From: CAVQZA01 sp963724805
GTDB taxonomy: Bacteria; Actinomycetota; Thermoleophilia; Gaiellales; Gaiellaceae
DNA length: 64,000 nt
Direction: 5' to 3'
NCBI GenBank assembly: GCA_963724805.1
Contig: CAVRWA010000011.1
Location: forward strand, 496,001-560,000
The position numbers and the translations under genes were made by a program. The notes below the pieces were generated by a model. That model was not told the origin of the DNA. It saw nothing but the letters and a program-made list of their open reading frames with translations, and did not search any database. Below are positions 35,901 through 45,206 of the stretch, piece by piece (within the stretch, counting starts at the first letter, position 1; each line of letters opens with the position of its first letter).

Positions 35901-37496
35901 ATGAAGCTAGCATCCCTCCGGATCGAGGGGTACAGCGGGATCCGCTCGGCCTCGCTCGAGCTCGAGCCCGACATCACGGCCGTGATCGGCGAGAACGACT
36001 CCGGTAAGCGGCGGCTGCTCGAGGCGCTCGAGGGCGTGCTCGGGGGGGAGGCAGACCGCGGGCCGCCGCGGCTCCGTGACCCGTCCGCCCGGGTCGAGCT
36101 GGAGTTCGAGGAACGGGAGCCGGGCGAGTGGTCGGACGAGGCCCACGCGCCGCTCCATGCCTCGCTTCCCGCTCCTGATCCCGTGCTGCGCCGCCTGACG
36201 CTGGAGGCGAGCGACGGCAGCTGGGCACTCCTCGGCGCCGACGGGGCGCCTAGGTCGGAGCCGGAGCTGCTGACCTGGCTGCGGCGCAAGAATCCCGTGT
36301 TCTCCTTGCGCCGAGCGACCTGGGCTCGCCCGGGCGACGACCGTGCCCGGTCGGGGCCTGCAGACCTGGTGGCGCTCGTCGAGGAGGTCGTGAGGTGCGC
36401 CTCCGACCTGCTGGAGGGGACGGCGGCCGACCCCGAGCTGGAGGTCGAGCGTGGCTTCGCCGCGGCCGCCGAGGTGATCGAGCGCGCGCAGCAGCATCTC
36501 GACCCGCTGCGGTCTGCCGTGCACCCCGTGGTCGCCGAGGTGATCGGCCACATGCCGGCCGGTGCCGGCTCGCTGCCGGCGGGTGGGCTCGGGTCCGGGA
36601 CGAGCGCCGAGCGCATCGGGGTGCTCTTCGTGGTCGCGGGGCTGCTGAAGGAGATCGGACGGCCGATCGAGCCCGGCGCCGAGCCGATCCTCGTGGTCGA
36701 GGATCTCGAGGCCTACATGCACGTGATGACCCTCGCCGCCGCGATGCGCCTCGTCGCGCGGATCCGCTGGCAGCGGCTCCTGACGACGGAGTCCACCGAC
36801 CTGCTGGGCGAGATCCCGCTGCGAAACGTGCGGCGCCTCGTCCGCTACGAGGGTGTGGTCCACGAGTCTCGCATCGATCCCGGCGTCCTCTCACCGACAG
36901 ACCTGCGCCGGGTCACCTATCACCTCCGTGCGCGCCGTGGGCAGGCAATGTTCGCCCGCTGCTGGCTCCTCGTCGAGGGCGAGTCGGAGGCCTGGCTGCT
37001 GCCCGAGCTCGCCCGCCTCTGCGGCTACGAGCTCGCGCAGGAGGGCATTGCGCTGGTCGAGTTCGCCCAGGCGGGTCTCGACCCGGCGATCCGCACCGCC
37101 GCCGGGCTCGGGATCGAGTGGCACGTGCTCACGGACGGCGACGAGGCCGGCGAGGTCTACCGAGCGCTGGCGGAGAGCCATGCCGGCGCCGACCCACCGG
37201 CGCTCCGCGTGACCGCGCTCGAGGAGGCCGACCTCGAGCTCTTCCTCTGGCACCACGGCTACGACGAGGTCTACAAGAGCGTGGCCGAGGTGGGCCCCTT
37301 GAGCAGCGCCGCGATGGCTCCGCGTCGGATCATCCGCCGAGCGATCGACCGGGCCTCGAAGCCGATGCTGGCCCTCGAGGTCCTGAGCGCGATCGCGGAG
37401 CGCGGAGAGGAGGGAGTCCCGGCGCCGCTGCGGGAGCTGATCGACACCTGTGTGACCCTGGCGCGCGAGGCGCCCGCCCGCCGGGCCGCTCGTTAA
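35901..37496 (+). CDS. OLD-family ATPase with TOPRIM nuclease domain
   Basis: 531 aa. The N-terminal ABC-like ATPase has ASLRIEGYSGIRSASLEL and Walker A IGENDSGKRRLLEAL, where the usual Ser/Thr after Lys is Arg. The Walker B-type strand is PILVVEDLEAYMH (about residue 265). The C-terminal TOPRIM domain has CWLLVEGESEAWLLPEL and HVLTDGDEAG (acidic DxD). It matches stand-alone (class 1) OLD nucleases, some of which act in phage defence or DNA repair. ATG 35901; a longer frame covering 34554 onward is antisense to the MFS gene. Confidence 0.85.
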   Translation: MKLASLRIEGYSGIRSASLELEPDITAVIGENDSGKRRLLEALEGVLGGEADRGPPRLRDPSARVELEFEEREPGEWSDEAHAPLHASLPAPDPVLRRLTLEASDGSWALLGADGAPRSEPELLTWLRRKNPVFSLRRATWARPGDDRARSGPADLVALVEEVVRCASDLLEGTAADPELEVERGFAAAAEVIERAQQHLDPLRSAVHPVVAEVIGHMPAGAGSLPAGGLGSGTSAERIGVLFVVAGLLKEIGRPIEPGAEPILVVEDLEAYMHVMTLAAAMRLVARIRWQRLLTTESTDLLGEIPLRNVRRLVRYEGVVHESRIDPGVLSPTDLRRVTYHLRARRGQAMFARCWLLVEGESEAWLLPELARLCGYELAQEGIALVEFAQAGLDPAIRTAAGLGIEWHVLTDGDEAGEVYRALAESHAGADPPALRVTALEEADLELFLWHHGYDEVYKSVAEVGPLSSAAMAPRRIIRRAIDRASKPMLALEVLSAIAERGEEGVPAPLRELIDTCVTLAREAPARRAAR

Positions 37497-37532
37497 CGCG
37501 GACTCAACACTCTTGCGCCTATCGTTCGAGGG

Positions 37533-38804
37533 ATGTCGAGCGCGGTCGACTCAGTCCCTTCGATGCTGCACCTGTCGCTTGTGGTCGGCGGGGTGTTGCG
37601 CGACCGCGACGGCGGCAAGCTCGGCCGGGTCGACGACCTGATCGTGCGGCTGGGGGACGAGGAGTATCCGCCGGTGACGGGGCTCCTCGCGGCCGTGGCC
37701 GGTCGGCAGGTGTTCGTCCCGGCCGACGAGGTGGCCGAGATCGAGCAGGGCCAGGTCACGCTTCGCTCGGTGCGACTCGATCTTCAGCCGTTCACGCGGC
37801 GCCCGCAGGAGGTGCTGCTGAAGAAGGACGTGCTCGATCGGCAGCTGATCAACGTCGACGGTGCGCGTCTCGTTCGCGCGAACGAGATCGAGCTGGCACG
37901 GCTCGAGGGATGGTTCCGGGTCGTCGGCGTCGACACCGGCCTGCGCGGGTGGCTGCGCCGGCTGGCGCCCAGGGCGCTCTCCGACAGCGTCGGCGCGGGC
38001 CGGTTCCTCGACTGGGCCAGCGTCGAGCCGTTCACCGGCCACGTGCCGACGGTGCGCCTGCGAGTGCCGCACCCGAAGCTCGCGCGTTTGCACCCGGCAG
38101 AGCTTGCCGACCTGGTCGAGGCGGCGTCGCACAGTGAGGGCGAGGAGATCATTCAGGCGGTCGGAGCCGACCCCGAGCTCGAAGCCGACGTGTTCGAGGA
38201 GCTGGAGTCACACCACCAGCTCGAGTTCCTGGAGAGCCGCAGCGACGAGGAGGTCGCGCAGGTCCTGATGCACATGGAGGCCGATGACGCGGCCGACCTG
38301 GTCGGCGAGCTGCCGGAGGAGCGGCGCGGGCAGATCCTCGAGCTGCTCCCGGATGTCCAGCGGCGCCGAGTACGCGCACTGCTGGGCCACGACCCGGCCA
38401 CTGCCGGCGGACTGATGAGCCCGGAGTTCGTCTGCGTCTACTCCCAGGCGACCCTGCCCGAGGTGTTCGAGCGGATTCGAGGCTCGGGCTGCTCCGCTGA
38501 GTCCATCGCATCGATCTACGTCATGAACACGAGCAAGCGTCTCACCGGCGCGATCACGCTTGCCGATCTCCTCCGAGCCGAAGAAGGGCAGAGGATCGGC
38601 GAGCTCGCGGGGGTCGCGCAGCGCGTCCGCCCCGACGCAGATCTCGAGGAGGTCGCGCGTCTGATGACGGACTACGACCTGACCGTTGTCCCCGTTGTCG
38701 ATGAGGAGGATCGCCTGCTTGGGGTGATCACGGTCGACGACGTGCTCGAGCTCGTGCTCCCGAAGAGCTGGCGGCGCCGGTTCGGCGTGATGGGGGAGGA
38801 GTAG
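37533..38804 (+). CDS. PRC-barrel / MgtE_N / CBS protein, probable Mg2+ sensor for the adjacent transporter
   Basis: 423 aa, soluble. Two PRC-like repeats (about residues 12-75 and 90-150), the MgtE N-terminal superhelical domain (LHPAELADLVEAASHSEGEE, LMHMEADDAADLVGELPEE; about 190-290), then a CBS pair (about 290-415) with GGLMSPEFVCV and VVPVVDEEDRLLGVITVDDV. This is the cytosolic gate of an MgtE channel without its membrane part. The Nramp-related transporter gene starts 51 bp later, so this protein probably senses Mg2+ and controls that transporter. Confidence 0.85.
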   Translation: MSSAVDSVPSMLHLSLVVGGVLRDRDGGKLGRVDDLIVRLGDEEYPPVTGLLAAVAGRQVFVPADEVAEIEQGQVTLRSVRLDLQPFTRRPQEVLLKKDVLDRQLINVDGARLVRANEIELARLEGWFRVVGVDTGLRGWLRRLAPRALSDSVGAGRFLDWASVEPFTGHVPTVRLRVPHPKLARLHPAELADLVEAASHSEGEEIIQAVGADPELEADVFEELESHHQLEFLESRSDEEVAQVLMHMEADDAADLVGELPEERRGQILELLPDVQRRRVRALLGHDPATAGGLMSPEFVCVYSQATLPEVFERIRGSGCSAESIASIYVMNTSKRLTGAITLADLLRAEEGQRIGELAGVAQRVRPDADLEEVARLMTDYDLTVVPVVDEEDRLLGVITVDDVLELVLPKSWRRRFGVMGEE

Positions 38805-38855
38805 CCCTCTAGACTGGGCTTGCGATGACCGGGGTGGTGATCATGCGAGAGTTCG

Positions 38856-40166
38856 ATGTTCCTCCGGGTACGTGCTGCCACGGCGCACCTCCGCGACCGT
38901 GCTCTTGCACGGCGCCCGCGCCTGCGCGCGCGTAACCCGCTCGCCGCCCGCCTCCTCGTCTTCCTTGCCGTACTCGGGCCCGGCCTGATCGCCGCGAACG
39001 CCGGCAACGACGCCGGCGGCATCGCCACCTACGCCTCGGTCGGGGCGAAGTACGGCTACGACCTGCTCTGGATGATGATCCTGATCACGGTCTCGCTGAT
39101 CGTCGTCCAGGAGATGGCAGCACGGATGGGCGCGGTGACCGGAAAAGGGCTCTCAGAGCTGATCCGCGAGCAATACGGCGTCCGCTGGTCGGCTGTCGCG
39201 ACAGCCTCGGTGCTGGTTGCGAACCTCGGGATCTGCATCAGCGAGTTCGTCGGGATCGGCGCCGCGCTCGGCCTCGCCGGGATCCCGTTTCAGGTCTCGG
39301 TTCCGATTGCCGCGGTCGGGATCTGGCTGCTCGTCGTCCGCGGCTCCTCGAAGGTGGCCGAGCGGGTGTTCGTGCTGATGACGATCCCGTTCTTTGCGTA
39401 CCCGATTGCGGCGATCCTCGCAAAGCCTTATTGGGGCGACGTCGGTCACTCGATCGTCGCGCCGCACCTCCAGCTGAACTCCGGCTATGTCCTCCTCTTC
39501 ATCGCCACCGCGGGGACGACGATCACGCCGTTCATGCAGCTGTACGTCCAGTCGGCGGTCGTCGAGCGAGGGATCGGTCCCGACGAGCTGAACGCCGAGC
39601 GTACCGAGGTCACGGTCGGCTCGATCTTCGCCAACACGATCGCCCTCTTCATCATGATCGCGACCGGCGCGACCCTCTACGTCCACCACGAGCGCACCGT
39701 GAGCAGCGCCGCCGACGCCGCCAAGGCGCTCGCTCCGTTCGCCGGCCGCTACGCCGAGCTGCTGTTCGCGACCGGTCTCCTCGGCGCGAGCCTGCTCGCC
39801 GCGGCAATCCTCCCCGTGACGGCCGCGTACGTGGTCGCCGAGACGTTCGGCTTCGAGAAGGGGATGAAGCACCGGCCGCGCGAGGCACCGGTCTTCGTCG
39901 GTGTGATCACCGTCCTGATAGGGGTCGGCACGCTCGTCGCGATCATCCCCGGGCTGCCGGTGATCGCCCTGCTCGTGGGCGTCCAGGTCGTGAACGGCTT
40001 CCTGCTGCCGGTCACGCTGTTCTTCGTCTGGCGGCTCGCCTCGAACCGCGAGCTGATGGGCGCCTACGCAAACGGGAGGATCTTCAACGTTCTGGCCGCG
40101 GCAACCGTGATCGGGACCTCGGCGCTCTCGGTTCTCCTGCTCGCGGTCACGTTCCTCGGCTTGTAG
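38856..40166 (+). CDS. Nramp-related transporter lacking canonical metal motifs (NRMT-like)
   Basis: 436 aa, about 11 TM helices of the LeuT/Nramp fold. TM1 reads LGPGLIAANAGNDAGGI in place of the DPGN of transition-metal Nramps. TM6 reads TTITPFMQLYVQSAV in place of MPH. Loss of the metal-binding Met is the hallmark of Nramp-related Mg2+ transporters, which fits the MgtE-like partner upstream. The ATG at 38856 has GAGAG 5 bp upstream. Selectivity for Mg2+ is inferred. Confidence 0.85.
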   Translation: MFLRVRAATAHLRDRALARRPRLRARNPLAARLLVFLAVLGPGLIAANAGNDAGGIATYASVGAKYGYDLLWMMILITVSLIVVQEMAARMGAVTGKGLSELIREQYGVRWSAVATASVLVANLGICISEFVGIGAALGLAGIPFQVSVPIAAVGIWLLVVRGSSKVAERVFVLMTIPFFAYPIAAILAKPYWGDVGHSIVAPHLQLNSGYVLLFIATAGTTITPFMQLYVQSAVVERGIGPDELNAERTEVTVGSIFANTIALFIMIATGATLYVHHERTVSSAADAAKALAPFAGRYAELLFATGLLGASLLAAAILPVTAAYVVAETFGFEKGMKHRPREAPVFVGVITVLIGVGTLVAIIPGLPVIALLVGVQVVNGFLLPVTLFFVWRLASNRELMGAYANGRIFNVLAAATVIGTSALSVLLLAVTFLGL

Positions 40167-40275
40167 CCGACCGGGCAGCCATCCCCGTTCGAGGGATGCC
40201 TGCGATCCCCGGGTTGCCGATCTCCTCTGCACGACTCGCCCGCAGTCCTGCGGCCACCGCGAACCAGCCGCCGCA

Positions 40276-41325
40276 ATGGACCGCAGACCCCCTCATCGAC
40301 CCTTCGAAACTCGGCGGCCACCCGCCGGCAGATCCTTGCAGCGGCTCCTCGTCGCCTCATGGGCGGCGCTCGCCGTCTTGCTCGCCCCTGCCGCCGCCGA
40401 GGCTGGGATCACGATCCGGAACCTGGATACGAGCGGACCGCCCACGATTCGCGTCACCGTCCTCACCGGGACACCCTCCCTTCGCGCGCCGATGGTCTTC
40501 GAGGACGGCGCCGGGGTCGCCGGTCTCACCGCGGTCAACCTCGGCCGCGAGAAGAACATCGTGCTCGCCGTCGATCACTCCCAGTCGATGCACGGCCGCT
40601 CGCTCACCGACGCTGCCGAGGCAGCCCGGCGCTTCATCGCGCTCGGCAAGGGCGGAGACCAGTTCGCGGTCCTCGCCTTTGCATCCGAGACAACCGCTCT
40701 CGCGGGCTTCGGGGCCGGCGCCGACTCCGCCGGAGCACTCGACGGTCTCACCGTCGACCCGCAGTACGGCACGACCCTGTACGACGCCGTCGTCCGAGCG
40801 TCCAAGATGCTTGCCGGCACGGGAACCGGCGGCCGCGTGCTCGTGCTCGTCACCGACGGGCAGGAGACGACGAGCAACGCGACCCTCAAGAGCGCGATCC
40901 AGGCCGCCCGCAAGGCGCACGTCGCCGTCTACCCGGTCGGGATCGAGTCGATCTCCTTCGCGCCGGCGCCTTTGAAGCGTCTGGCTGCGAGCACCGGGGG
41001 CACTTACCACGGCGCTCGCTCCAGCTCCGCCTTGACGTCGATCTACGCCACCATCTCGGCCGAGCTCGAGCGCACCTGGCAGCTCCGGTATGTCACGGCG
41101 GCTCGACCCGGAGACCGGATCCACGTGAGGGTCACCGCCCCCGGCTACGGGTCGGCGACCGGCACCGCCCAGCTCGCAGGCAGGCCGAGCTCGCCGCCCG
41201 GATCCTCGAACACCTTGCTGCTCATCGTGCTGGCGGCCTCGGCGTTCGCGGCTGCTGGACTCCTCCTCAAGCCGATCCTCAGCGCCGTCGGCGCACGCAT
41301 GGGTCGCGCCGACTTCGATCCCTGA
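40276..41325 (+). CDS. Secreted, membrane-anchored VWA-domain protein
   Basis: 349 aa. A signal/anchor helix (LLVASWAALAVLLAPAAAEA) precedes a von Willebrand A domain (about residues 90-265) with the MIDAS motif DHSQSM, FASET and the later VLVTDGQET. A C-terminal TM helix (LLLIVLAASAFAAAGLLLKP) follows a beta-rich segment. This resembles the N-terminal half of TadB/VWA fusions but no Tad genes are near. The domain faces outward; its ligand is unknown. ATG start. Confidence 0.83.
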   Translation: MDRRPPHRPFETRRPPAGRSLQRLLVASWAALAVLLAPAAAEAGITIRNLDTSGPPTIRVTVLTGTPSLRAPMVFEDGAGVAGLTAVNLGREKNIVLAVDHSQSMHGRSLTDAAEAARRFIALGKGGDQFAVLAFASETTALAGFGAGADSAGALDGLTVDPQYGTTLYDAVVRASKMLAGTGTGGRVLVLVTDGQETTSNATLKSAIQAARKAHVAVYPVGIESISFAPAPLKRLAASTGGTYHGARSSSALTSIYATISAELERTWQLRYVTAARPGDRIHVRVTAPGYGSATGTAQLAGRPSSPPGSSNTLLLIVLAASAFAAAGLLLKPILSAVGARMGRADFDP

Positions 41326-41350
41326 GGCATCCGCGCCTGGCGCCGCCGCG

Positions 41351-42754
41351 CTATCTGCAGCGAGCGTCGACCGCGCGGATGCGCACGAAGGTGTCCCGCC
41401 GCCGGTTGGTGTCGCCCTGCACGAGGTTGTCGGCGGAGGACTGGAAAACGACGATGCCGCCGTCGCCGCTGATCCCGGAGGCGAAGCTCGGGCTGTCCGC
41501 CTCGCTGCCGTTCTCTGCGACGCTGACACGCATGGTGTGATGGGTCAGTAGGTCGCGGACGAAGACGTCCGCCACGCCGTTCCGGTCGTCGGGAACGAGA
41601 TTTGCCGCGCGGGAGGTGAAGGCGGCGTAGCGCCCGGTCGCGCTCAGGAACGGTCGCGACATGAAGCTCGTCTGGCCCGCCATCCACGTGAAGGCGCGGG
41701 CGTCGGCCTCGGACCCGCCCGAGGTGACGCTCACCCTCGTGATCGTGCCCGCGACGCGGTCACGGACGAACGCGTCCAGCGCCTCGTTCGTGTCCCCCGG
41801 AACGAGATCGGTCGCGCGGGAGCGGAAGCCGACACGCCGGCCGTCGCCGCTCAGCATCGGGCGAAATGTCTCCCTGTTCGCCTGCGCCCCCCACGACGAC
41901 ACGTTCACCCGCTCGGTGACCCGCCTCGCCCAGTCCCGCACGAACGCGTCGGCCAGGCCGTTCGTGTCGCCGGCCACGAGGTTCGTTGCGAACGACCGGA
42001 ACGCCACGAGGCGACCGTCGGCACTGATCGACGAGCCCTCGCTCCTTCCGTTCGCCTCTCCGTACGGCCCTACCGTCACGCGCACGGTCTGCCGACGCTT
42101 CCTGTCTCTGACGAACACGTCGGTGACGCCGTTGCGATCGCCCGGGTCGAGGTTCGACGCGCTCGACGAGAAGGCGACGACGTTGCCGTCGGCGCTGATG
42201 CTCGAGGTGGAACTGCTGGCGTTCGCCTCCGTGCCCGCCGAAGCGACGCTGACGCGCCCGGTCCGACCCGTGGCGAGGTCGTGCACGAAGACGTCCTCGA
42301 CCCCGTTGTGGTCGCCGCGGACGAGGTTTGTCGCGAGCGAGCGGAACGCGATGATTCGGCCGTCAGCGCTGAGGGAAGGGTAGACGCTGGACTTGTTCGC
42401 CTGGGCGCCGGCGGAGGACATGCTCACGCGCACCGTCCGCCGCGTCCACAGGTCACGGACGAAGACGTCACGGACGCGATTGGTGTCACCGCGGACGAGA
42501 TTGCTCGCAATCGAGGCGAACGCGACGATGCGACCGTTCGCGCTGATCGTGCCCCGCCAGCTCCGTCCGTTCGCCTCCGTGCCGTTCGTGCCGACGTCGA
42601 CGCGCTGCGTCATGCCCGTGACGCGGGCACGGCACGCCTGCGCCGACCGAGCTTCGGTCGCAGCCGCCCCGGTAGACGCGCGCTGACCACCGGCGCACCC
42701 GGCGGCGAGGAGCGCGCACGCCGCCGCAGTCGATGTCAGGGGAGAGCCGAACAC
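41351..42754 (-). CDS. Exported beta-propeller (TolB-like) lipoprotein with seven or more repeats
   Basis: A repeat of about 51 residues built around SADGRxVAF-S-ASNLV-GDTNGxxDVFVRD occurs at least seven times and fills the protein, as in TolB/WD40-like propellers. The D-x-N-G-x-x-D pattern could bind Ca2+. The end is VDARCR. Start GTG 42754 gives a signal peptide with lipobox LLAAGC (Cys about 20); a longer GTG start at 42919 adds an unlikely basic leader. 467 aa. Convergent with the VWA gene. Confidence 0.82.
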   Translation of the reverse strand: MFGSPLTSTAAACALLAAGCAGGQRASTGAAATEARSAQACRARVTGMTQRVDVGTNGTEANGRSWRGTISANGRIVAFASIASNLVRGDTNRVRDVFVRDLWTRRTVRVSMSSAGAQANKSSVYPSLSADGRIIAFRSLATNLVRGDHNGVEDVFVHDLATGRTGRVSVASAGTEANASSSTSSISADGNVVAFSSSASNLDPGDRNGVTDVFVRDRKRRQTVRVTVGPYGEANGRSEGSSISADGRLVAFRSFATNLVAGDTNGLADAFVRDWARRVTERVNVSSWGAQANRETFRPMLSGDGRRVGFRSRATDLVPGDTNEALDAFVRDRVAGTITRVSVTSGGSEADARAFTWMAGQTSFMSRPFLSATGRYAAFTSRAANLVPDDRNGVADVFVRDLLTHHTMRVSVAENGSEADSPSFASGISGDGGIVVFQSSADNLVQGDTNRRRDTFVRIRAVDARCR

Positions 42755-43149
42755 CCGACCCGCACCGCCCGGCGACGCCGAAGCCGGGGTCGCGAGTCGC
42801 CTCCGGGTCCCCTGTCCCAGCCGCGCGCGGGTTGAGGCGATAGACCGGAAAAGCGTCTCCACGAGTAACGCCAGCACGATCCGGCAGCATAGACAGGCCT
42901 CCTGGCCCGATCTTGCCACAGCCAGGGCAGAGACGCATCAGCGCCCGTGCCGATCGGAGCCACGGACAACTACCGGCGCCCGGTCGGGATCGAGGTCCCA
43001 GACGAATGGGTCGCGGATGTACGTCGGTTCGTGTGAGGCTGGATTCGGCGGGAGCCGATGAGATTTCGGTGGTCTGCCAGTCTCTAGCGCGTACGGATCC
43101 GTAAGCGTCTCGAAGGCTATCGCCTGCAATGACTGACCCAGGAGGCAGC
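42755..43149. other. Region between the propeller and peptidase E genes
   Basis: No intact gene seen. It contains a short frame ending IEVPDEWVADVRRFV at about 43,036 that may be a gene relic, and the palindrome TACGGATCCGTA at 43092-43103. If the propeller starts at 42919, the true gap is about 230 bp. Confidence 0.35.
43092..43103. promoter_or_regulatory. 12-bp palindrome before peptidase E
   Basis: Perfect palindrome TACGGATCCGTA centred about 52 bp upstream of the peptidase start. A possible operator; no -10 is obvious between them. Confidence 0.35.
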
Positions 43150-43818
43150 ATGAGGCTTCTTCTCACTTCCGCCGGCATCAAGAACACGAGCATCCACGAC
43201 GCGCTGGTCGACCTGCTGGGCAAACCGATCGCCGACTCCAACGCCCTCTGTATCCCCACCGCGGGGTACGGGCACCCCCAGGGCAGTCCTGGTGGGGCAT
43301 GGCGTTTCATCAGCGGTCAGGCCTCCACACCCATGTGCGAGCTGGGTTGGAAGTCCTTGGGAGTGCTGGAGCTCACCGCGCTGCCCAGCGTCGGTGAAGA
43401 ACGCTGGGTCCCCTGGGTCCGGGAGACAGACGTCCTGCTGGTGAATGGCGGCGACGCCCTGTACCTGTGCCACTGGATGCGGCAGTCCGGGCTGGCGGAT
43501 CTCTTGCCGTCGCTGCGCGAGACGGTCTGGGTGGGGCTGAGCGCTGGGAGCATGGTGATGACTCCCCGTATCGGGGAGGACTTCGTCGGGTGGGAGCCGC
43601 CCACCGGTGGCGACAGCACGCTGGGGATCGTCGACTTCTCGATCTTCCCGCACCTGGATCACGAGGACCTGCCGGAGAACACCATGGCCAACGCAGAAAG
43701 ATGGGCGGCCGGGATCCCGGGTCCGGCGTATGCGATCGACGATCAGACCGCAATCAAAGTGACCGACGGCAACGTCGACATCGTCTCCGAGGGGCACTGG
43801 AAACTGTTCACCCCCTAG
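43150..43818 (+). CDS. Peptidase E (family S51) protein
   Basis: 222 aa, glutamine-amidotransferase-like fold. The nucleophile Ser is in VGLSAGSMVM (about residue 137), preceded by VLLVNGGDALYLCHW and followed by FPHLDHEDLPEN, the expected His region. Family members cleave Asp-X dipeptides or cyanophycin products. The ATG at 43150 has AGGAGG 5 bp upstream and is preferred over ATG 43129. Confidence 0.88.
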   Translation: MRLLLTSAGIKNTSIHDALVDLLGKPIADSNALCIPTAGYGHPQGSPGGAWRFISGQASTPMCELGWKSLGVLELTALPSVGEERWVPWVRETDVLLVNGGDALYLCHWMRQSGLADLLPSLRETVWVGLSAGSMVMTPRIGEDFVGWEPPTGGDSTLGIVDFSIFPHLDHEDLPENTMANAERWAAGIPGPAYAIDDQTAIKVTDGNVDIVSEGHWKLFTP

Positions 43819-43859
43819 GACCGAGAGCCCTGCGACAGGAGAGGGGCGTTTCGATGCGG

Positions 43860-45203
43860 TCAGTCAAAGGCGAATACCGGCGGGAGGATGACCACGACGG
43901 TGGCGGCCCACAGGGCGAAGACGGGGAGGTAGGCGGTCTGCCAGCGCTCGAGCCGGTGGAGCGTGCAACGTCGCGTGAGGAACCTGGCCGATACCCAGCC
44001 TGCCCCCGCGAGGTTCACGAGGAGGACGAGATTGAGGCCGAGCGCGGCCGTTCGGTTCGGGGTGAACCCGAGTTCGCCGATCCGAGCGATCATCGTGCCG
44101 AGCACCATCAGGTCGAGCACGAGGGAGCTGACGACGGCGACCAACTGGATGCCGTCCATCCATCCGGGAGACGACGTGGACGGGTCGCGCGCGGACATCC
44201 CGTACAGGACGAGCGCGAGAACGACCACCAGCAGGGCGTCGAAGACGCTCAGGAGCTCGCGGTCGAACGCCTCGCCGAGCCCGGTCGCCGCGTAGACGAC
44301 TGCGGCGCAGGCCAGCATCACCGCGAACAGCGGCGTGAAGAGCATAGTGAGCACCGGCGCCATGTTCTCGACGACCCGTTGCTTCGACTCGACGAGCCAT
44401 GCGGCCACGATGACGGCGCCGGCCGCTCCCGAAGGCAGCACCCACGCAGCGATCCGGTCGACGTCGACCCCCGTGGGTTCGAAGATCCCTGCGATCAACG
44501 CCATGAGCACCCCACCGCCGAGCGCGATCAGCACGTAGTAGATGAACCACTCGCCTGTGAAGCGGACGAAGTCCATGCGCCGCTCGTGCGATCGGACCGT
44601 GCCGCCCATGTACGGGTAGGCGACCGCGAACCAGAGCAGGACGGGCAGACCGAGGATGACGAGGGCCTCGGTGTCCGAGTCAGCACCCCACGGGTAGAGG
44701 TTGACGACGAGCGCGGCGAGTACGAATGGCGCTGCCGCCAGCACCCAGTGCCGGAGGTCGAGGTGCCGTTCGCGAGCGAAGTACGCGGCAAGAAACGGCA
44801 ACACGAACAGCGTGGCGTTCCGCGCCAGCCACGTCGGCTCCTCGTCGGGGAAGCCGGCAGCCAGGCGAGCGACCTGGATCACGACGGCGGCAGCGACGGC
44901 GAAGACGAGCATCGCGAGCCATCCGCTGGACGCGCGCGCCGGCTCTTCGTCACCGCTCAGGACGAGCTGCTTCCAGAGTCGGCCGCTGTGCTCGCGCGCG
45001 AACTCCCGTGAGAGGGAGTCGAGGTCGCCCATCCGCTTCACCGCGACCAGGAACCCCTCGTCGTCCGTGAGGCCTGCCGCGCTCAGCTCAGCGATCTGGT
45101 GGCGAAGATGATCTTCCAGCTCATCGACGTCGTGGCCGTTGACGCCCGGGGCGTTCGCGACGTAGGCCCGCCACTCTGCGATCTGCGATTCGACGCTCTC
45201 CAT
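43860..45203 (-). CDS. Multi-TM protein with permease-prefix domain, PadR partner
   Basis: 447 aa. The soluble N-terminus (VESQIAEWRAYVANAPGVNG, VDELEDHLRHQIAEL, DEGFLVAVKRMGDLDSLSRE) is the permease-prefix/DUF1700-like domain that commonly partners PadR regulators. About ten TM helices follow, with no recognised transport motif. ATG start 3 bp after the PadR stop, so one operon controlled by PadR is very likely. Function unknown. Confidence 0.82.
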   Translation of the reverse strand: MESVESQIAEWRAYVANAPGVNGHDVDELEDHLRHQIAELSAAGLTDDEGFLVAVKRMGDLDSLSREFAREHSGRLWKQLVLSGDEEPARASSGWLAMLVFAVAAAVVIQVARLAAGFPDEEPTWLARNATLFVLPFLAAYFARERHLDLRHWVLAAAPFVLAALVVNLYPWGADSDTEALVILGLPVLLWFAVAYPYMGGTVRSHERRMDFVRFTGEWFIYYVLIALGGGVLMALIAGIFEPTGVDVDRIAAWVLPSGAAGAVIVAAWLVESKQRVVENMAPVLTMLFTPLFAVMLACAAVVYAATGLGEAFDRELLSVFDALLVVVLALVLYGMSARDPSTSSPGWMDGIQLVAVVSSLVLDLMVLGTMIARIGELGFTPNRTAALGLNLVLLVNLAGAGWVSARFLTRRCTLHRLERWQTAYLPVFALWAATVVVILPPVFAFD

Positions 45204-45206
45204 GTC

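Noticed and set aside
34554..37496. A 980-codon plus-strand open frame
   Set aside because: Its first 449 codons are antisense to an obvious MFS gene; only the part from 35901 has protein-like sequence.
35901..37496. Gabija defence system
   Set aside because: The OLD/TOPRIM protein resembles GajA but no UvrD-like GajB gene is adjacent on either side.
41351..42754. Tandem DNA repeats that might be a CRISPR array
   Set aside because: The period is about 150 bp, in frame, and encodes propeller blades; no CRISPR array or cas gene is seen anywhere in the window.
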